A stretch of 64,000 nt of DNA from Euryodendron excelsum (GCA_033060915.1 CM065380.1:44126001-44190000), one strand, 5' to 3'. Shown: positions 35,165-47,159, counted from the stretch's first letter. The notes: a model not told the origin generated them from the sequence alone. Made by a program: numbers and translations.

Positions 35165-35621
35165 AACATTTGAGCCATGAGGTTAAAAAAAATCTTTTTG
35201 TCATCTTGACTGTAGTTTCAGTGATTGGATATTGTTGGAAACAGGTATTAAGAAGCTAAAAGGTAAACGTTTTAGATTTGTGGTGACATCAAAATGGGAA
35301 ATCCTTGTTTATTAAATTCTTTCATACCATCTTTTGTGAATGCATAATTGTGCGGATGTCGACTTTGTCTCCATAATTTTACAATTGCATAATGAAATGT
35401 GATCCAATCCATATGCACCTCCACCCCCCGCCCGTCCCCTTCTTCCTCTCTCTCTTGCACGAGTGTGCACGCTCACTCATTGCTCAGTAATGAAGAATGT
35501 ATGCTGGAATCTAATATGAATTTGAATAGGAAGCTTCATTTTTGCTTCATTGTCGTGTTTTGAACTTGTACTATATGTGTTTTTTATATTTGTTTAGTGG
35601 ATTTAAAACAATTTTATGTAG

Positions 35622-35855
35622 GTCTTGGGACTATTGGTGGAAGTAATGAAGAAAGGCTTTGAAAAACATATCAATGGTGTGTTCCCTGTGATGAAAAGCA
35701 TTTTGCACTCTGCTGTCAATGTTCTTACAAACCGGCAGCTAGATCTTTCTAGTGAAGCTACAGTTCCCTTTTGGAAAGAGGCATATTACTCACTAGTTAT
35801 GCTGCAGAAGATACTGCATCAGTTCTGTGATTTGTGCCTCACAAGGGATCTCGAG
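35622..35855 (+). CDS. UTP20: UTP20-like exon r
   Basis: The acceptor ATGTAG ends at 35621 and the donor GTAGAA begins at 35856. Exactly 78 codons: VLGLLVEVMKKGFEKHINGV, FPVMKSILHSAVNVLTNRQL, through DLCLTRDLE. This belongs to the C-terminal third of UTP20, far downstream of exon q in the protein. Confidence 0.87.
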
Positions 35856-37143
35856 GTAGAAAGCTATTGCTTGTGTATGTGTGTGCATGGTAATTGTTTC
35901 TGTTGTTTGTATCTATATTCTATATTAAATGTTCATAACGTGTGCAACATAGCATTTTTAAGCCTGGCCAGACTAGGAATAATATTTTTTGGCCTTGAGG
36001 CTCTAGGTGGGGAAAGTCAAATATGAGACTTAGAACTCTATTGGAAAGAGTGGTGAGCACGTGCGCCATCCCCCTCTCCCTCTTTTTCTTTCGTATTTTT
36101 TGTTTTGTTCTTTTTTGGGGGGATTGGGGTGTGGGGTGGTAGGTGGATGAGTCCATGGTCTGCAATAGAGCCACAATTTGAGCAGGTTTGATCAGGTCTT
36201 ATGTGCAGGAGAATATCACAGTAAGTAATCCAATTGGCTTTTATTATGAATCATAAACAATTGCTAATTGCTTTCGTAGTACAATTCCGTGGTTGATTAT
36301 GAAATTAACCTATTTGCCACTTAAAGTCTTTTAACTGTTATTTTATTGGACAAATGATCTGTTTCTTATTGAATTGTTTATAAGTTCGGTAGAGTTTTGC
36401 TGTCCTTTGTTGGGTGGAAAACTTTTTGTAGAATTTCTAACTTGTCTCTTGTTCACAATCATCTCACCTCAAAGCTTAAACTGTTAGGGAATCAATTCAA
36501 AAGCATATGTATCAAGCTCACTCTCACTCACGTGTGACTTCTCACACGTGGAGAGAGACAAACTAACATAGAAACGGAACTAAATTAGGTGCACAGGCAC
36601 ACACGGAGCATAGTGCACACTACCAAAACAAATATGGGAAACGAATACATATGATGAGGCTTGAATCCATATTCCTAGAACCAAATCTCTGGCGCCATGC
36701 TAAGTAACCAGTCACCCCACATGACGAGGCTTGAACCCGTCTTTGAACCAAATCCCTGGTACCTTGCTAAGTAACCGGTCACCCAAAAGCTTACTTGTGA
36801 TCTAACATAACCAATCACCCCAGAAGCTTACTGGTGATCTAACATAACCAGTCACAGCAAAAGCTTATTAGTGACCTGACATAACTTTCAGTGTGGTGTT
36901 GGTAGTTAAGCTCTTCCTGGATTCCATGGAAGCATCCTAGATAGAATAAAAAATATCGTGACTGTGAATTAACTACTAATATTAGTTGCTGACTTGCTGT
37001 TCATGTTCCATTTTTGTCCCACCACCCAACCCCACACACAACCCGCCCAACCCCCCCAAGAAGCTTACTGGTGATCTAACTTGTCTCTCGTTTGCCCCTT
37101 TAAGGTCTTGCGGTTTAATTTTTCTTCCTTTGTTAATTTACAG
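35856..37143. other. Intron between UTP20-like exons r and s with short repeated motifs
   Basis: Between about 36660 and 36890 the phrases AGCTTACTGGTGATCTAACA and AACCAGTCACCCC recur three to four times in diverged form, and once more near 37060. GAGGCTTGAACCC phrases occur twice nearby and resemble the B box of tRNA-derived short elements read in reverse. No exon was seen. Confidence 0.5.
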
Positions 37144-37668
37144 GATATGTGGGAAACGATTTGTGAGCTTCTGCTGCACCCGCATGTGTGGTTACGCAAC
37201 ATATCAAACCGCCTGGTGGCCCTGTACTTTGCTTCGGTAACTGAGGCCCGCAGGGACAATCATAAAAAGTCATTAGGAACGTTTTTTCTGATGAGACCAA
37301 GCGGACTTTTTCTCATAGCTGTTTCTCTCTGCTGCCAACTGAAGTCGCAACTCATTGATGACACAGCTGGCACCCTAATTAGCCAGAACCTTACCTTTGC
37401 AATTTGTGGTGTGCATTCTTTGGCAGGACGGAACAAATGTGTGGATTCCCATCATTTCTGCTGTACCCTAGAAAACCATGATGAAGGTTGTTTCCTTAAA
37501 GCTTTTCAGTTGCTTGATTCAGGAAAAGGAAGAAGCATGTTTGCATCTCTGACATCTGATGATAATAGTCAAAATGATCAAGAAAATAGTGATCATTGCC
37601 AACGTTTAATTGTCTCTTATTTGCTTAAGAGAATGGGAAAGATTGCCCTTCAGATGGAGGCTGTTCAG
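37144..37668 (+). CDS. UTP20: UTP20-like exon s
   Basis: The acceptor TTTACAG ends at 37143 and the donor GTAAGT begins at 37669. There are 175 uninterrupted codons, from DMWETICELLLHPHVWLRNI through the FFLMRPSGLFLIAVSLCCQL segment to YLLKRMGKIALQMEAVQ. It is the largest intact exon and strongly UTP20-like. Confidence 0.9.
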
Positions 37669-37834
37669 GTAAGTCCGCTTGACAGTAGTGCATCTGAGCA
37701 CTGTTCTGAGCTTGCTAAGCTTATTGAATATATTTGTGATGATTTATTTAATTTCTGCCTATTTCACATACCCTTTTCCACAGTTCTTTTAGGAAATTAT
37801 TTATCGCTAACAATAAATCAAACTTTGTATGCAG

Positions 37835-37988
37835 ATGAAAATTATTTTCAATATTTTAAAATCAATATCACCAAAAATCATCGAGCCAGAAAAAGTTTCA
37901 TCGCAAAATGACTGCCAGGGGTATGCATATCACATGCTGTTACCTTTGTACAAAGTTTGTGAAGGATTTACTGGGAAAGAAATTCCCG
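37835..37988 (+). CDS. UTP20: UTP20-like exon t
   Basis: The acceptor ATGCAG ends at 37834 and the donor GTGAGT begins at 37989. It encodes MKIIFNILKSISPKIIEPEK, then VSSQNDCQGYAYHMLLPLYK and VCEGFTGKEIP. Phase 1 at the end, matching exon u (G|AT gives D). Confidence 0.88.
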
Positions 37989-38856
37989 GTGAGTTCTGAT
38001 ATTCTGTGCACCTAGATGGACTTTGTTTGTGTGAATCATGATATTCTATGCACCTAGATGGACTTTGCTTGCGTGAGTCGAAGAAATGGGCCACCGTGCT
38101 CTACTGTAGTTCTCTCAAACTCTTGACTTCTAAACCTAAGGTTTCTTTTATGTGATGCGGAGTATTTCAAATTCAAGCAATTGTGTCTTACTATAAAACG
38201 TACCGCCTGTATGTAGGAGTGACGTAGTTTTTCATTTTGTTGGAAGTAAAGCTTTTGCATAATAGATGTCAAAAGGGGGGAAAAAATGAAGGAAGTTCAC
38301 TCTCTAATAATGCATATCAGATTTTGATAAAATGATTGGTGAGTTTTGTCGAATGCACGTCAGGTAATGCACTCAGAACTGGCACACACCGGGGGGCTCT
38401 TTGCCCCTCCATTTTATAAATTTTTTCAAGAACTACTATTGTTGTCCTTTTATTTGGAACCTTCCTTTGGGATGGTGTAACTGTGGTTGCTGTTATCTTC
38501 TATGCATTTATTCTTCTCCACATCTTCAACTGTAGCATACCTATTTAACACAGTTTTGTGTTGGTGTAATTGGAAGGTTCAGGACATTCAGGGTGCTGAA
38601 TGATAAAATATACTGTTGTTGCTGTCCATATATACTGTTATTGCTGACCATTTAACAGTATGAAGGGATAAAACATCTTTCTCAATTTATATTTTATATG
38701 AAACTTACTGTGGCAAATTTTCAAAATCTAAGCCAAGAAACTTGCTTCTTTGTTCTAGTTTTTTGTATGAAACTTCCATTTAGGTTTTTCTTGACGTTGG
38801 TTGTATCATTCATCCAATATTTATAACTTACACGGCAAATTTGCTTTCCATTTCAG
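37989..38856. other. Intron between UTP20-like exons t and u
   Basis: AT-rich, GTGAGT to TTTCAG. A short direct repeat (TGATATTCT then GCACCTAGATGGACTTTG) occurs at about 37999 and 38039. No coding signal. Confidence 0.65.
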
Positions 38857-39113
38857 ATGATGTGAAGCAATTAGCACAAGAGGTGCTCAAAAGTATTAGA
38901 GATACGCTAGGAATGCATAATTTTGTGCAAATTTGTAGCCAGATCAGGAAGAATCTCAAGGCAAAAAGGGATAAGAGGAAACATGAAGAAAAGGTCATGG
39001 CCGTGGTCAATCCAATGCGAAATGCCAAAATGAAGCTGAAGGTTGCTGCAAAGAATCGAGCTAACAAGAAAAGAAAAGTGATGACAATGAAGACGATGAA
39101 ATGGATGCGTTAA
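38857..39113 (+). CDS. UTP20: UTP20-like last exon with stop codon
   Basis: The acceptor TTTCAG ends at 38856. It encodes DDVKQLAQEVLKSIRDTLGM, HNFVQICSQIRKNLKAKRDK, then a highly basic tail (RKHEEKVMAVVNPMRNAKMK) ending TMKWMR and TAA at 39111-39113. The lysine/arginine-rich end is the expected nucleolar-targeting, RNA-contacting C-terminus of UTP20. It is open and apparently complete. Confidence 0.9.
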
Positions 39114-42100
39114 AAAAAAGTCAAAACAGATGAAAATTGTGCAGTATGCATGTTTTACAAGTTGGCCATCAATCTACCGTGTCATCGAGGCTGAAAATAG
39201 AATGGAAGTGAATTTGTCTCTCTGCCAATCGAATCCAATGCCATCAAGGCTGCTACTTTACAGTGAGTAAGTGCATGTTTGACAGGTTGGGCATGGCTGT
39301 GTTCAACAAAGATGAGGAATCTGTGATGCAGATTTGCTGTAAACTGCACTTACCACCCAATTTTGAAGTTATACAGGTAAACACTTTGTCGGATAGTGTA
39401 ATCAAACAGAACAAATTAGTGTGTAGAGAAAGGCAAACATAGAATGGAGCTGAATTTGCTCCCTCTGAATGCAAATACATTGTCACCCAGATTGCTGCTT
39501 TGCTCATCAATCTACTGTGAATTAGCACATCTTTGGCACATTGGACTAATGGGTGTCTTCAACAGCCATGAATCTATGCATTGAACATGGAAGCTGTTCT
39601 TGCAGATTGGCAGTAAAAGCTGCGCATATTTCCTGAGTTTACTACAAATATGTACTTGCAGATTGGCAGCCCTGTTTTGAAATCATGACTTCTGTGGTTT
39701 AAAGCCCGTCTCAGATTCGCATAGAAGGTGTGCTTTTTAAACACGACTTCTAAAATGGTTTGAATTTGGAAAATAAGTTTATAACCATCTAGAAATGAAA
39801 AATAAGTTTTAAAACCACCCTTGTTTGCGGTGATTCCTACGCATCAACTCCATTACTAGGTCACCTAGGTTTGACTCAACCCTCGTTGAAAAAAATTTCC
39901 ATTGAAAAGAACTCCTAATTCTCAGTTGTCTCAATTTTACCACTTCACCCTCAGTAACAAATACCAAAGTCTACTGCATGACCTGTAAAATAAGAAAGTA
40001 AATATAATTTTGGAGATCGAATTGAAATTATTTTTTGGTCCTTTTGAACCCCGAAAGCCTGCAGGAGCTAAATTTTATGATCATTTGAAGAAGTTGTACT
40101 TAATCTATTGTACTCGCTCTTTTACATGCCAACATCATCAATGATTGTTGATGAGAAATCTCAAATCAATTTTTATTCCAAAAAATTTAAAAAATTGCAA
40201 GTTTATACTAAATATGATTTGTTGTACAAATGTCGAAGTAACTAATATTCACGTCAGTAAAAACAGTGCTGAGCTTGAAAGAAGTGTAATTTGATCCCGC
40301 TTCAAAATAAATCTTTTCGAAATGAGGGCAATTTTATTTTACTTTGGCAAATAAAAAAAAATATATATAAATGTTATTTTTGTTTTGCTCTCATTTTCAA
40401 TTTTCTTAGTAAATCAATGATCCAAACATAGTACTAGGTTTTTCTTTTTGAGATATTCATTAGAGAAAAATCTATTGACTTAAGAGAGTTGTCAAGTTTT
40501 GAACTCAAAACGTCTAAATTTACAACTCGTTTTTATCTTCACGGGATTAGTGCCATGGCTTCTTTAATATGTCTCTCTCAAGACTTAAATTTTATATAGC
40601 GTTTTCATTTCAAATTTGGAATTCGGCCCATTTCCAGCCTGACGATGGAAGTTAAGGAGCCAAGACCAAACAGTTTTTTGAAAGTCTCTCAGTTCAGCCA
40701 CATCCACCTCCCAGCCAATGAATTTGAATTTCCAATGAGATTTTGTATATTCGGGTTTCAAAATTCCTTATCTTTGTAGGTAATAGTTAAAGATGTCATG
40801 TAATCCTAATTAACTGATTGTTGTGACTATCACGCATAATTAGGAACATAGGATCACGGGGGTTTGGTTGGGATTGAGGTTGGGGTAGGGGTGGGGGTGC
40901 GGAGAGATAACCCCGTGCTCATTTTAAAATTCTATATTGTTTGGCTTCTTTAAAAAAAATTATTTTTTATTAAAATTTTGTTACAAGGTGTTCAATTATT
41001 CAACTAAATATTGCCTGGGCTTATTTAAAACCATCGTGTATACAAATCAGATAAGCTTTATACACTATATTAATGATGACTAGGCACAAGGATATGGAGA
41101 GAGATTGAATTTGAAACTTCACAATTAGCATGAGGGTCGGTTGACCACTGAGTCCTAATGATTGAAAAAAAAATTAGTAGTTAATAATACTGAGTACTTA
41201 ATAGTAATTCCTATTAAATAGTAAGTACTCAATAATAATCTCTATTAAATAGTGATACATGACGTGTGTGGTGTAGTAGAGAGACTTTTAAAGAAAAATA
41301 ATACATGACAAAATCTGATAAATTTTTTTCGTAAAAGTTTCTCCACTACACCACACATTCAGATTGCTAATTTATTTATTTGCCATGTGTCACTATTTAA
41401 TAAAAATTACTATTGAGCACTTAGTACTATCTAACCACTAGACCATTTTTCTTAGTGGTTGGCTTCTATAAATTCAACCATACTTTAACGAATTTCTGAA
41501 TATTATTATTGTTTGTACATTGAAAAGCCAAAACTTTAGGTTAGTGGAGGATGAATTGAACTCATGACTTCAATTATAAGCCACTGCCACTGTGTGAATA
41601 TGCAATAAAAAGTTTGTTAGTAGAAGGATGGTAACTCTGTTATCCCATATGTGGAGGAAAAAAATACCAAAGGTAGCACTTTGTTTTAAGACATTATTTT
41701 CATTATCAATTTTTCCTTATATGATGGGTCTCCCACTGTAAAAGAATAAAGTCGACTAGGCTATTCATTCCTATTAAAATGTGACATTTAGTGTTTGCTT
41801 AGTTAGTAAATAAATGTACTATTCACATATAATATCCGTCCATACGTATAAATAAAAAATAATTTTTTTTTTGGTGTAGACCTAAAACCTAACGAAATAC
41901 TCATCTTTTTAGTTGGAACCGTATAATACATGTTGTTATGTTATTAGCATGTGAGAACATGGATAATAAATAAATGATTTTTAAGTTGTGTTTTAATTAT
42001 ATAAATTTAAAATTTCAATTTTGGTTTATATGTGTTTAAAATTAATTCCTTGCTTTAATTTAAATATTTTTTTTCTAAATTAAAAGAATTTGAAATTTTC

Positions 42101-42431
42101 TTTGTTGCACATATATGAGTCATCAATATTGAAACATTATATTTATTGAACAATTAAATACATGACATCCCTCATATATTAATATCTAAGTGGGTGAGGG
42201 AATTTATTATGTATAAATCCCATGGTCTTCATCACTAGTTTATAAGTGAAGTAATTTATTTTATGTGTTGGTTTTAGTACCAACCTCCCTATTGGATGGA
42301 ATAAGTTACAGACTCACCAAGTATAAACACTACTAGTTGTTAATATTCGGTTAACTCTCTATCTGAGTAACTCATTACTAAACAATAGATCTAGAATTAA
42401 GTGATTTTATACATTTAGCTATAAATAATAG
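39114..42431. other. 3' flank and AT-rich intergenic DNA
   Basis: The first ~600 bases probably include the former 3' UTR. They contain a diverged duplication (ATAGAATGGA.TGAATTTG near 39197 and 39437, about 240 bp apart). The remainder is AT-rich, with a dispersed-repeat-like box near 41097-41145 and a palindromic MITE at 41186-41433. No gene was recognised. Confidence 0.55.
41186..41433. mobile_element. Palindromic MITE
   Basis: The left arm (AGTACTTAATAGTAATTCC, then GTGTGTGGTGTAGTAGAGAG and ACTTTT) is complementary to the right arm (AAAAGTTTCTCCACTACACC, ACACA, then AAATTACTATTGAGCACTTA). The arms fold over a ~45-base AT-rich loop centred near 41312. The left arm carries an extra internal duplication of the TAGTAATTCCTATTAAATAG phrase. 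No target duplication was fixed. Confidence 0.7.
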
Positions 42432-44242
42432 TGTAAGCACCTCATTTTTGCCGCTCGACAATCTCCGGCCCGACCGGGTACGATTTCCAACATCACAACA
42501 CTTGTAGATTCGGGATGAGCCTTACAATCTCTCATTTAACCAACTGGTCGCTTCTAGGGTCCATAAGGACCAGCTGGAGCCATAAGCACTATTATTCCAA
42601 GCAGCTTTTCGGACCGGGCTATCCCGGAAACCAACGCCATCTAGGTAACTTCTAGGAATCAGGCGATCTCGGGGACCAACACCTCATCAAATTCCAGACG
42701 GTTCACTTCTGGTGCCTACTAGCCCACTAACGTAGAATGTACGTCATTTGGTAGTTCTCCAAGACTGGGCGTTCTCAGAGACCAACACCACCCTTCCAGG
42801 TAGCTCTCTGGGACCAGGCGTTCTCAGGAACCAACACCACCCCTACAGGTAGCTCTCTAAGGCCGGGCGTTCTTAGAGACCAACACCGCACAGGTAGTTT
42901 TCTGAGACCGGGCGGTCTCAGGAACCAACACCTAGGTCAACACTGGCGCCTACTAGCCCGACTCGGTGGAAAATGACCAAATCTGCCCCTGGGCCTCCAG
43001 GCATGTTTTAAGAAAGTTCAAAATCCCTCAAAACGATATGTTCATCATTCCAAAATGTTTTCGAACCATTAGGCGTCCCCCGCGCGCCATTTGAACCAAT
43101 TCCGGTCCTATGTCGGCTCAATCCGGTCAAAATAACTGTTTTGCCCTTGAACGCCTCGGCACGGCACAAACCCTGCCGAACGGTAAAAGACTCTCCCAAA
43201 ACCATCCCTGAACAACCCTACACGCTTGACACAACATATCAAGCTATTCCTGACCATTTCCAGCCAACCTTGGTCAAAATAACTATTTTGCCCCTAATAA
43301 TCCAAACACACCCCGAAACAGCACTGGTCCTGGGATTTCGAGCGTGGGGTTTCACCATACACCCTTGTTTAACCTGAGGAGGATCCTACGACATTAAACG
43401 CTCGCGACTCGATAAAAGTTCCTTGGAGCGTCTTGCAGACGCTCCGCCTAAATTGTCTTTTCTCCTGATTCCCTCGTTATAACTCACCATCGACTGACTT
43501 GAGAAATGTGTAAATCAGGGAATTCTTGAAAGCTCACTCATAGATCTTTCCATTGATACGGCTCGATCGGATAGATCACTTCCTGAAGCCCACCATCGTA
43601 CGGTGAGAAAACTACAACTTTCGGCAACCCCTAGAGTGTCTCACAGGCCCTCCGCCAAGGTTGACTTTTTCTCCGATTCCCTAATCAAAACGCACCATCA
43701 AATGACTTAAGAAATGGGTAAATCTGGGAATTCCCGAAAGCATTTCCACAGTACTTTCCATCGGTACGGTCGGATCGAAAGAATTGCTTCCCGAAGGCCT
43801 CGATCACACAACACGAAAACAATCACTTTTGAATACCCTCGAAGCGTATCACAAACGCTTCGCAAAAGTGACTTTTTTGGCAAACTTCCCGAGATGACAT
43901 CCCACGCTTCCAAACATAATTCAAGCTTCCTAAAAACATGAAAGTTCATTGGAAGCACTAGGAGAACATCCCGAGTATGACCGATTCTCCTGAAACCTTC
44001 CTGATTGACTCAATTATCGAGACAAAGTTTGGACGAACCTTCCCGGTTATGGAGCATATGCTATATGCGCTCAAATTTTGATCAGATCAACCTGATTTCG
44101 ATCAACGGCCGGGATTTAACCATTACACAGGGTGCCACGTGTCATTCTGGCAATGGAACAGTACCTATGCATGTCCTAAATGCGCCAGGTCAAAATTTGG
44201 CTAAGCACATTAGCACATGTGCTAGGCTTGTTCCAGATTGCC

Positions 44243-44252
44243 TATAAATAGA
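44243..44252 (+). promoter_or_regulatory. TATA box of the 5' LTR
   Basis: CCTATAAATAGAGGC is a near-perfect plant TATA element. Transcription would start about 30 bases downstream (around 44275), dividing the LTR into U3 of about 1.85 kb and an unusually long R-U5 of about 2.9 kb. Confidence 0.75.
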
Positions 44253-45499
44253 GGCATCCCCCTTTGTATATTCCAACTCCGATTTCTGATGCGAAGCTCT
44301 GCAAAACTCACTCCAAAACTGCGAATCTCTATACACACTTCATCCCTCCAACACTTAGGTTAGATTCCATCATCCCTAAGCCTATATATTTCACATATAA
44401 AGCCTTATACACCATCAAACACTCCCTACCAGCCCTCTAAGCCTTCTTGAAGCCATTCAAGCTTTAATCAAAGCATCTTTGGAAGATTACAAGTGTGTTG
44501 AATGCAAAAAGTGGTATCTCTTTTACATTTGTGTTTTCCCCCACTCTTCTCTCCTCTCTCCTAGCCTACTTAGGCTATTCTCTATTTTAATCCCTATCTT
44601 CAACCCCCCTTTCTTACATGCTTGAGCCAAAAGGGCTCTTAGATCATGGCTAGAGGAAAGCAAGTGAGAGTCACCGTGTAGGGGGACCTTTCACTAGCCT
44701 ACTTTGAGATGGTATGGCCTAAGAGCCCATTGTTTATGTGGCCTAAAAGCTTTGTATGTGATCATGACCCCTTGCATATTACTATTTTAATCATGTTTTG
44801 TATGCTTGGTTTCATTTTATGCTTATTGACATGTTCTACAATGCTTACATTGCTCTTATTTTCATGCCATTTCCAAGTTCCATATTTCTTTCAAAGATTG
44901 GTCCAAGAGTTGGCCTCTTGAAGTTTAGAAATCATGCATTAGAAGACCCCTTATTAACCCCCCCTAACTCTCATTTTGGTATGATGACATTTTAATTTGC
45001 ATAAGAGTTGCTTTCTAACTTTCTAACTTTCAAAGTTTCCATTCTTTTAAGTGTAGTGGTTGGAATGGCCCTATGGAACCCTTTCTTGAGCGGTCTCCCT
45101 TTTGAATGGCCATAGGAACCCTCTCTTGATGGAATGGCCCCCTTAAAAAATGGTCTTCGAAAATCTTTCTCAAAGATGATTTTCAAAAATGAATGCTCCC
45201 TATCTTTGCCTTAAAAATGGTGTTTCAAAAAGGTTGTTATTATGATGGTTTTTTTTTGAACCCCCCATTCTTGTCAAGATAATGGTTATAATGGACATAA
45301 AGGAGCCTCCCTTGGAATGGCCTCCAAGCACCACCCATACAAACCATACTCTTGGGGCTAGAACCAAATTTTCATAGAAATGATCTTTAAAGGGGTGGCC
45401 TACCAAAGTCCATCACACAACATGCCTTTCCAAAACTCTTTCCAAAAAGTGCATCAAGCAACCTTTCAAAAATCATCTTCCAATTCAACTCTAAGTTAA

Positions 45500-45780
45500 C
45501 TTGATTTTAGTTGACCCACCATAGGTTAACTTGGCTCTAGTTATCCAACCCTAGGTTAACTTGACCCTAGTTATCCAACCCTAGGTTAACTTGACCCTAG
45601 TTCACTTACCTTAGGTTAACATAACCCTAAGTCATCCTAACCTTAGGTTAACCCTATCCTAGTTAGCTAACCCTAGGTCACCTCAACCTTAGGTTAACCC
45701 AACTTTAGTTAACCATAGGTCATCTTATCCCTTGGTCAACTTAACCCAAGTTAGTTAACCTTAGGTCACCCCTAACCCAA
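45500..45780. repeat. CTAGGTTAACTT / AACCCTAG minisatellite in the LTR
   Basis: About ten imperfect units containing CCCTAGGTTAACTTGACC, with spacing of roughly 24-34 bases. The units look telomere-like in part (AACCCTA), but spacing and sequence vary, so this is an LTR-internal minisatellite. Confidence 0.8.
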
Positions 45781-46289
45781 GGCCAATCCAACTTAGTTTA
45801 GTATACTTCAAGGTTCCAACTCTTGAACCCTTTTCTAAATGATCATTCAATTTTCAAACTATTCTCATGACCTATTTTTTCAAAAATCCCCTACTCTCAT
45901 GATTTCAAAAATCCAACTCCATAAACTCTTCAAATGTTCCTACACTCCATCTTCAAGGCATTTCCAAAAATATTTTCAAAAAGGTCACAAACCTTAGGTG
46001 TCCCTAGCCCCCCTCATGGTTAGGGATTCCAAGGACAAGTGATAAATCAAGAACAATCTCTGAGGTTGTCCATATTAGGATTCCAAACCCTTAGCCATTT
46101 CCAAAAACCACTTTAAAAAACTAATTCATCCAAACATTCTAAAGTCATGTCTCCAAGGTATTCAAAACAAGACTTCAAAAACACTTTCAAGTTCTCTTGA
46201 GTCATGCCAAAGCATTTTTACAAAACTCCCTTAAGTTGATCCAAAAACATTTTTAAAACACACCACCATCCAATTTCGAGTCAAAACTT

Positions 46290-46410
46290 CCAAAACCTTA
46301 AAGTGTCTTAAGCTCTTCCAAAGACCTCAAAGTGTCTTAAGTTTTTCTAAAGACCTCAAAGTGTCTTAAACTTTTCCAAAGACCCCAAAGTATCTTCAAA
46401 TCTTCCAAAG
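46290..46410. repeat. Short tandem repeat in the LTR
   Basis: Four diverged units of about 31 bases: CCAAAGACCTCAAAGTGTCT followed by TAAG and a pyrimidine run. Confidence 0.75.
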
Positions 46411-46446
46411 GCCCTAATGCGCCTATTTTCCATCGGGCTCTTGCCC

Positions 46447-46508
46447 AAACTACGAATGACCTGATTCTCACCAAATGAGATACGTAGGCAACCTAAAATG
46501 GTGCGGTC
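46447..46508 (+). other. Conserved Tat-lineage LTR block
   Basis: AACTACGAATGACCTGATTC, then GAGATACGTAGGCAACC and GTGCGGTCA. The same order of motifs occurs on the minus strand of the nested LTR (51055-51120). From memory, this block recurs in R-U5 of Ogre/Tat elements in many plants. Confidence 0.65.
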
Positions 46509-47000
46509 ATAACTTCTATTTCAACTCCAACCCCCCTTTTCAAAAAAATCAATCCAAAGTTCTCAATTCAAACTCCTTCAAAACTCCCACATTTTTGAAT
46601 TTCTTCCAAAACATGCATCATTTATCCAAAAAGTGATGATTAAATCCCGTTTTCAGAACTCTAAAGGTGGATATTAAGTGAAAAATGGTAACCGGTTATT
46701 CTAGTGAGTGAACAAAGGGTGATTAGACATGTAGCTACGGAAAGGGCAGGGTAGGGTGATGATTTTAGGATATCTTCCCTACACGTAACCAACCCCCGAA
46801 CCATAGATTTCTGTTTTCAAATGACCAAAGTGAAGTTATTTTCTAAAAGGGCTTAAATCTTTCCAAAGGTTGCCAAACAATCTATTTCCTTAAAAACCCT
46901 CTCTTGAGGGAGTTTTTAAAATCTTTTCAAAAAACCTTAAGTTTAATCTTCGGATTAACACTTAGTTTTAGGTGCCCTAACTCACCTTAATCAAGTTAGG

Positions 47001-47010
47001 TGGCGACTCC
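47001..47010 (+). other. Primer-binding-site-like decamer inside the LTR
   Basis: TGGCGACTCC, identical to the first ten bases of the element's own primer-binding site, lies about 150 bp before the LTR end. The nested, related LTR has the same decamer at the equivalent place (complement at 50395-50404). Confidence 0.7.
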
Positions 47011-47159
47011 TATTTTTCTGAAAAGCCCTTCGTCAAACCGATTTTCAAACCTAGTCGCACTTGTCCTTCTAGGAGGATAAGTTCTAGTGACAGAGTTCCG
47101 TGCTTTCGGTGTCCGAGCGGAAAGGATCTTGGACACCCTAAAAACCGGGGTGCGATAGC

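Larger units (their letters stand above)
27851..35621. other. 7.8 kb gap between UTP20-like exons q and r, holding transposons instead of the expected exons
   Basis: The neighbouring exons end in phase 2 and begin in phase 0, so this is not one original intron. Contents seen: a MITE at 28109-28305, a short dispersed-repeat-like piece near 28460-28720, microsatellites at 29888-29945, an antisense LTR-like block at 30251-32345 and a hAT transposase relic from about 32358. No fragment of the missing UTP20 middle was recognised in either strand. Confidence 0.6.
1655..39113 (+). pseudogene. UTP20: UTP20/DRIM-like small-subunit processome scaffold gene, decayed copy
   Basis: UTP20 (DRIM) is a very large HEAT/ARM-repeat protein of the nucleolar U3 SSU processome, needed for 18S pre-rRNA processing. 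Twenty-one exons can be placed on the + strand; their conceptual product follows the plant UTP20 order from the N-terminal DRIM-type region (RYYPKEYVQDFMAEAVSFLL) to the lysine/arginine-rich C-terminus (KRDKRKHEEKVMAVVNPMRN). About 1,590 codons are visible. From memory, family members have roughly 2,600-2,800 residues, so the first ~100 residues and a large middle part are missing here. Lesions seen: hAT-like insertion in an exon (17806-21541), frameshifts near 23425, 23570, 25452 and 26710, TGA at 23460, and a TT splice donor at 26270. The product cannot be full-length UTP20. Indels alone could be assembly errors, but the stop, donor loss, insertion and missing exons together argue for a true pseudogene. 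Confidence 0.85.
42432..47157 (+). repeat. 5' LTR of the Tat-like element (about 4.7 kb)
   Basis: It starts TGTAAGCACC and ends GGTGCGATA, where a related LTR in this window ends GTGCGACA, so the terminal CA has probably mutated to TA. The first 1.58 kb aligns along its length with 62418-64000. The 5-base flank AATAG (42427-42431) is the expected left target duplication; its partner is outside the window. Inside are TATA box DNA at 44243, CTAACC-type minisatellite at 45500-45780, AAGTGTCTTAA repeats at 46290-46400 and the lineage block at 46447-46508. Confidence 0.88.

Noticed and set aside
36660..36890. tRNA gene or SINE
   Set aside because: B-box-like phrases occur, but no cloverleaf, A box at correct spacing, poly-A/T end or target duplication could be made out.
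43707..43958. Paired ORFs in both LTRs (43707-43958 and 63722-63934, minus strand)
   Set aside because: The similarity reflects homologous LTR DNA. The frames differ in length and show no protein family, so LTR identity explains them.
45500..45780. Interstitial telomere tract
   Set aside because: Units are not continuous AAACCCT repeats and lie inside an LTR, so a minisatellite is the simpler reading.
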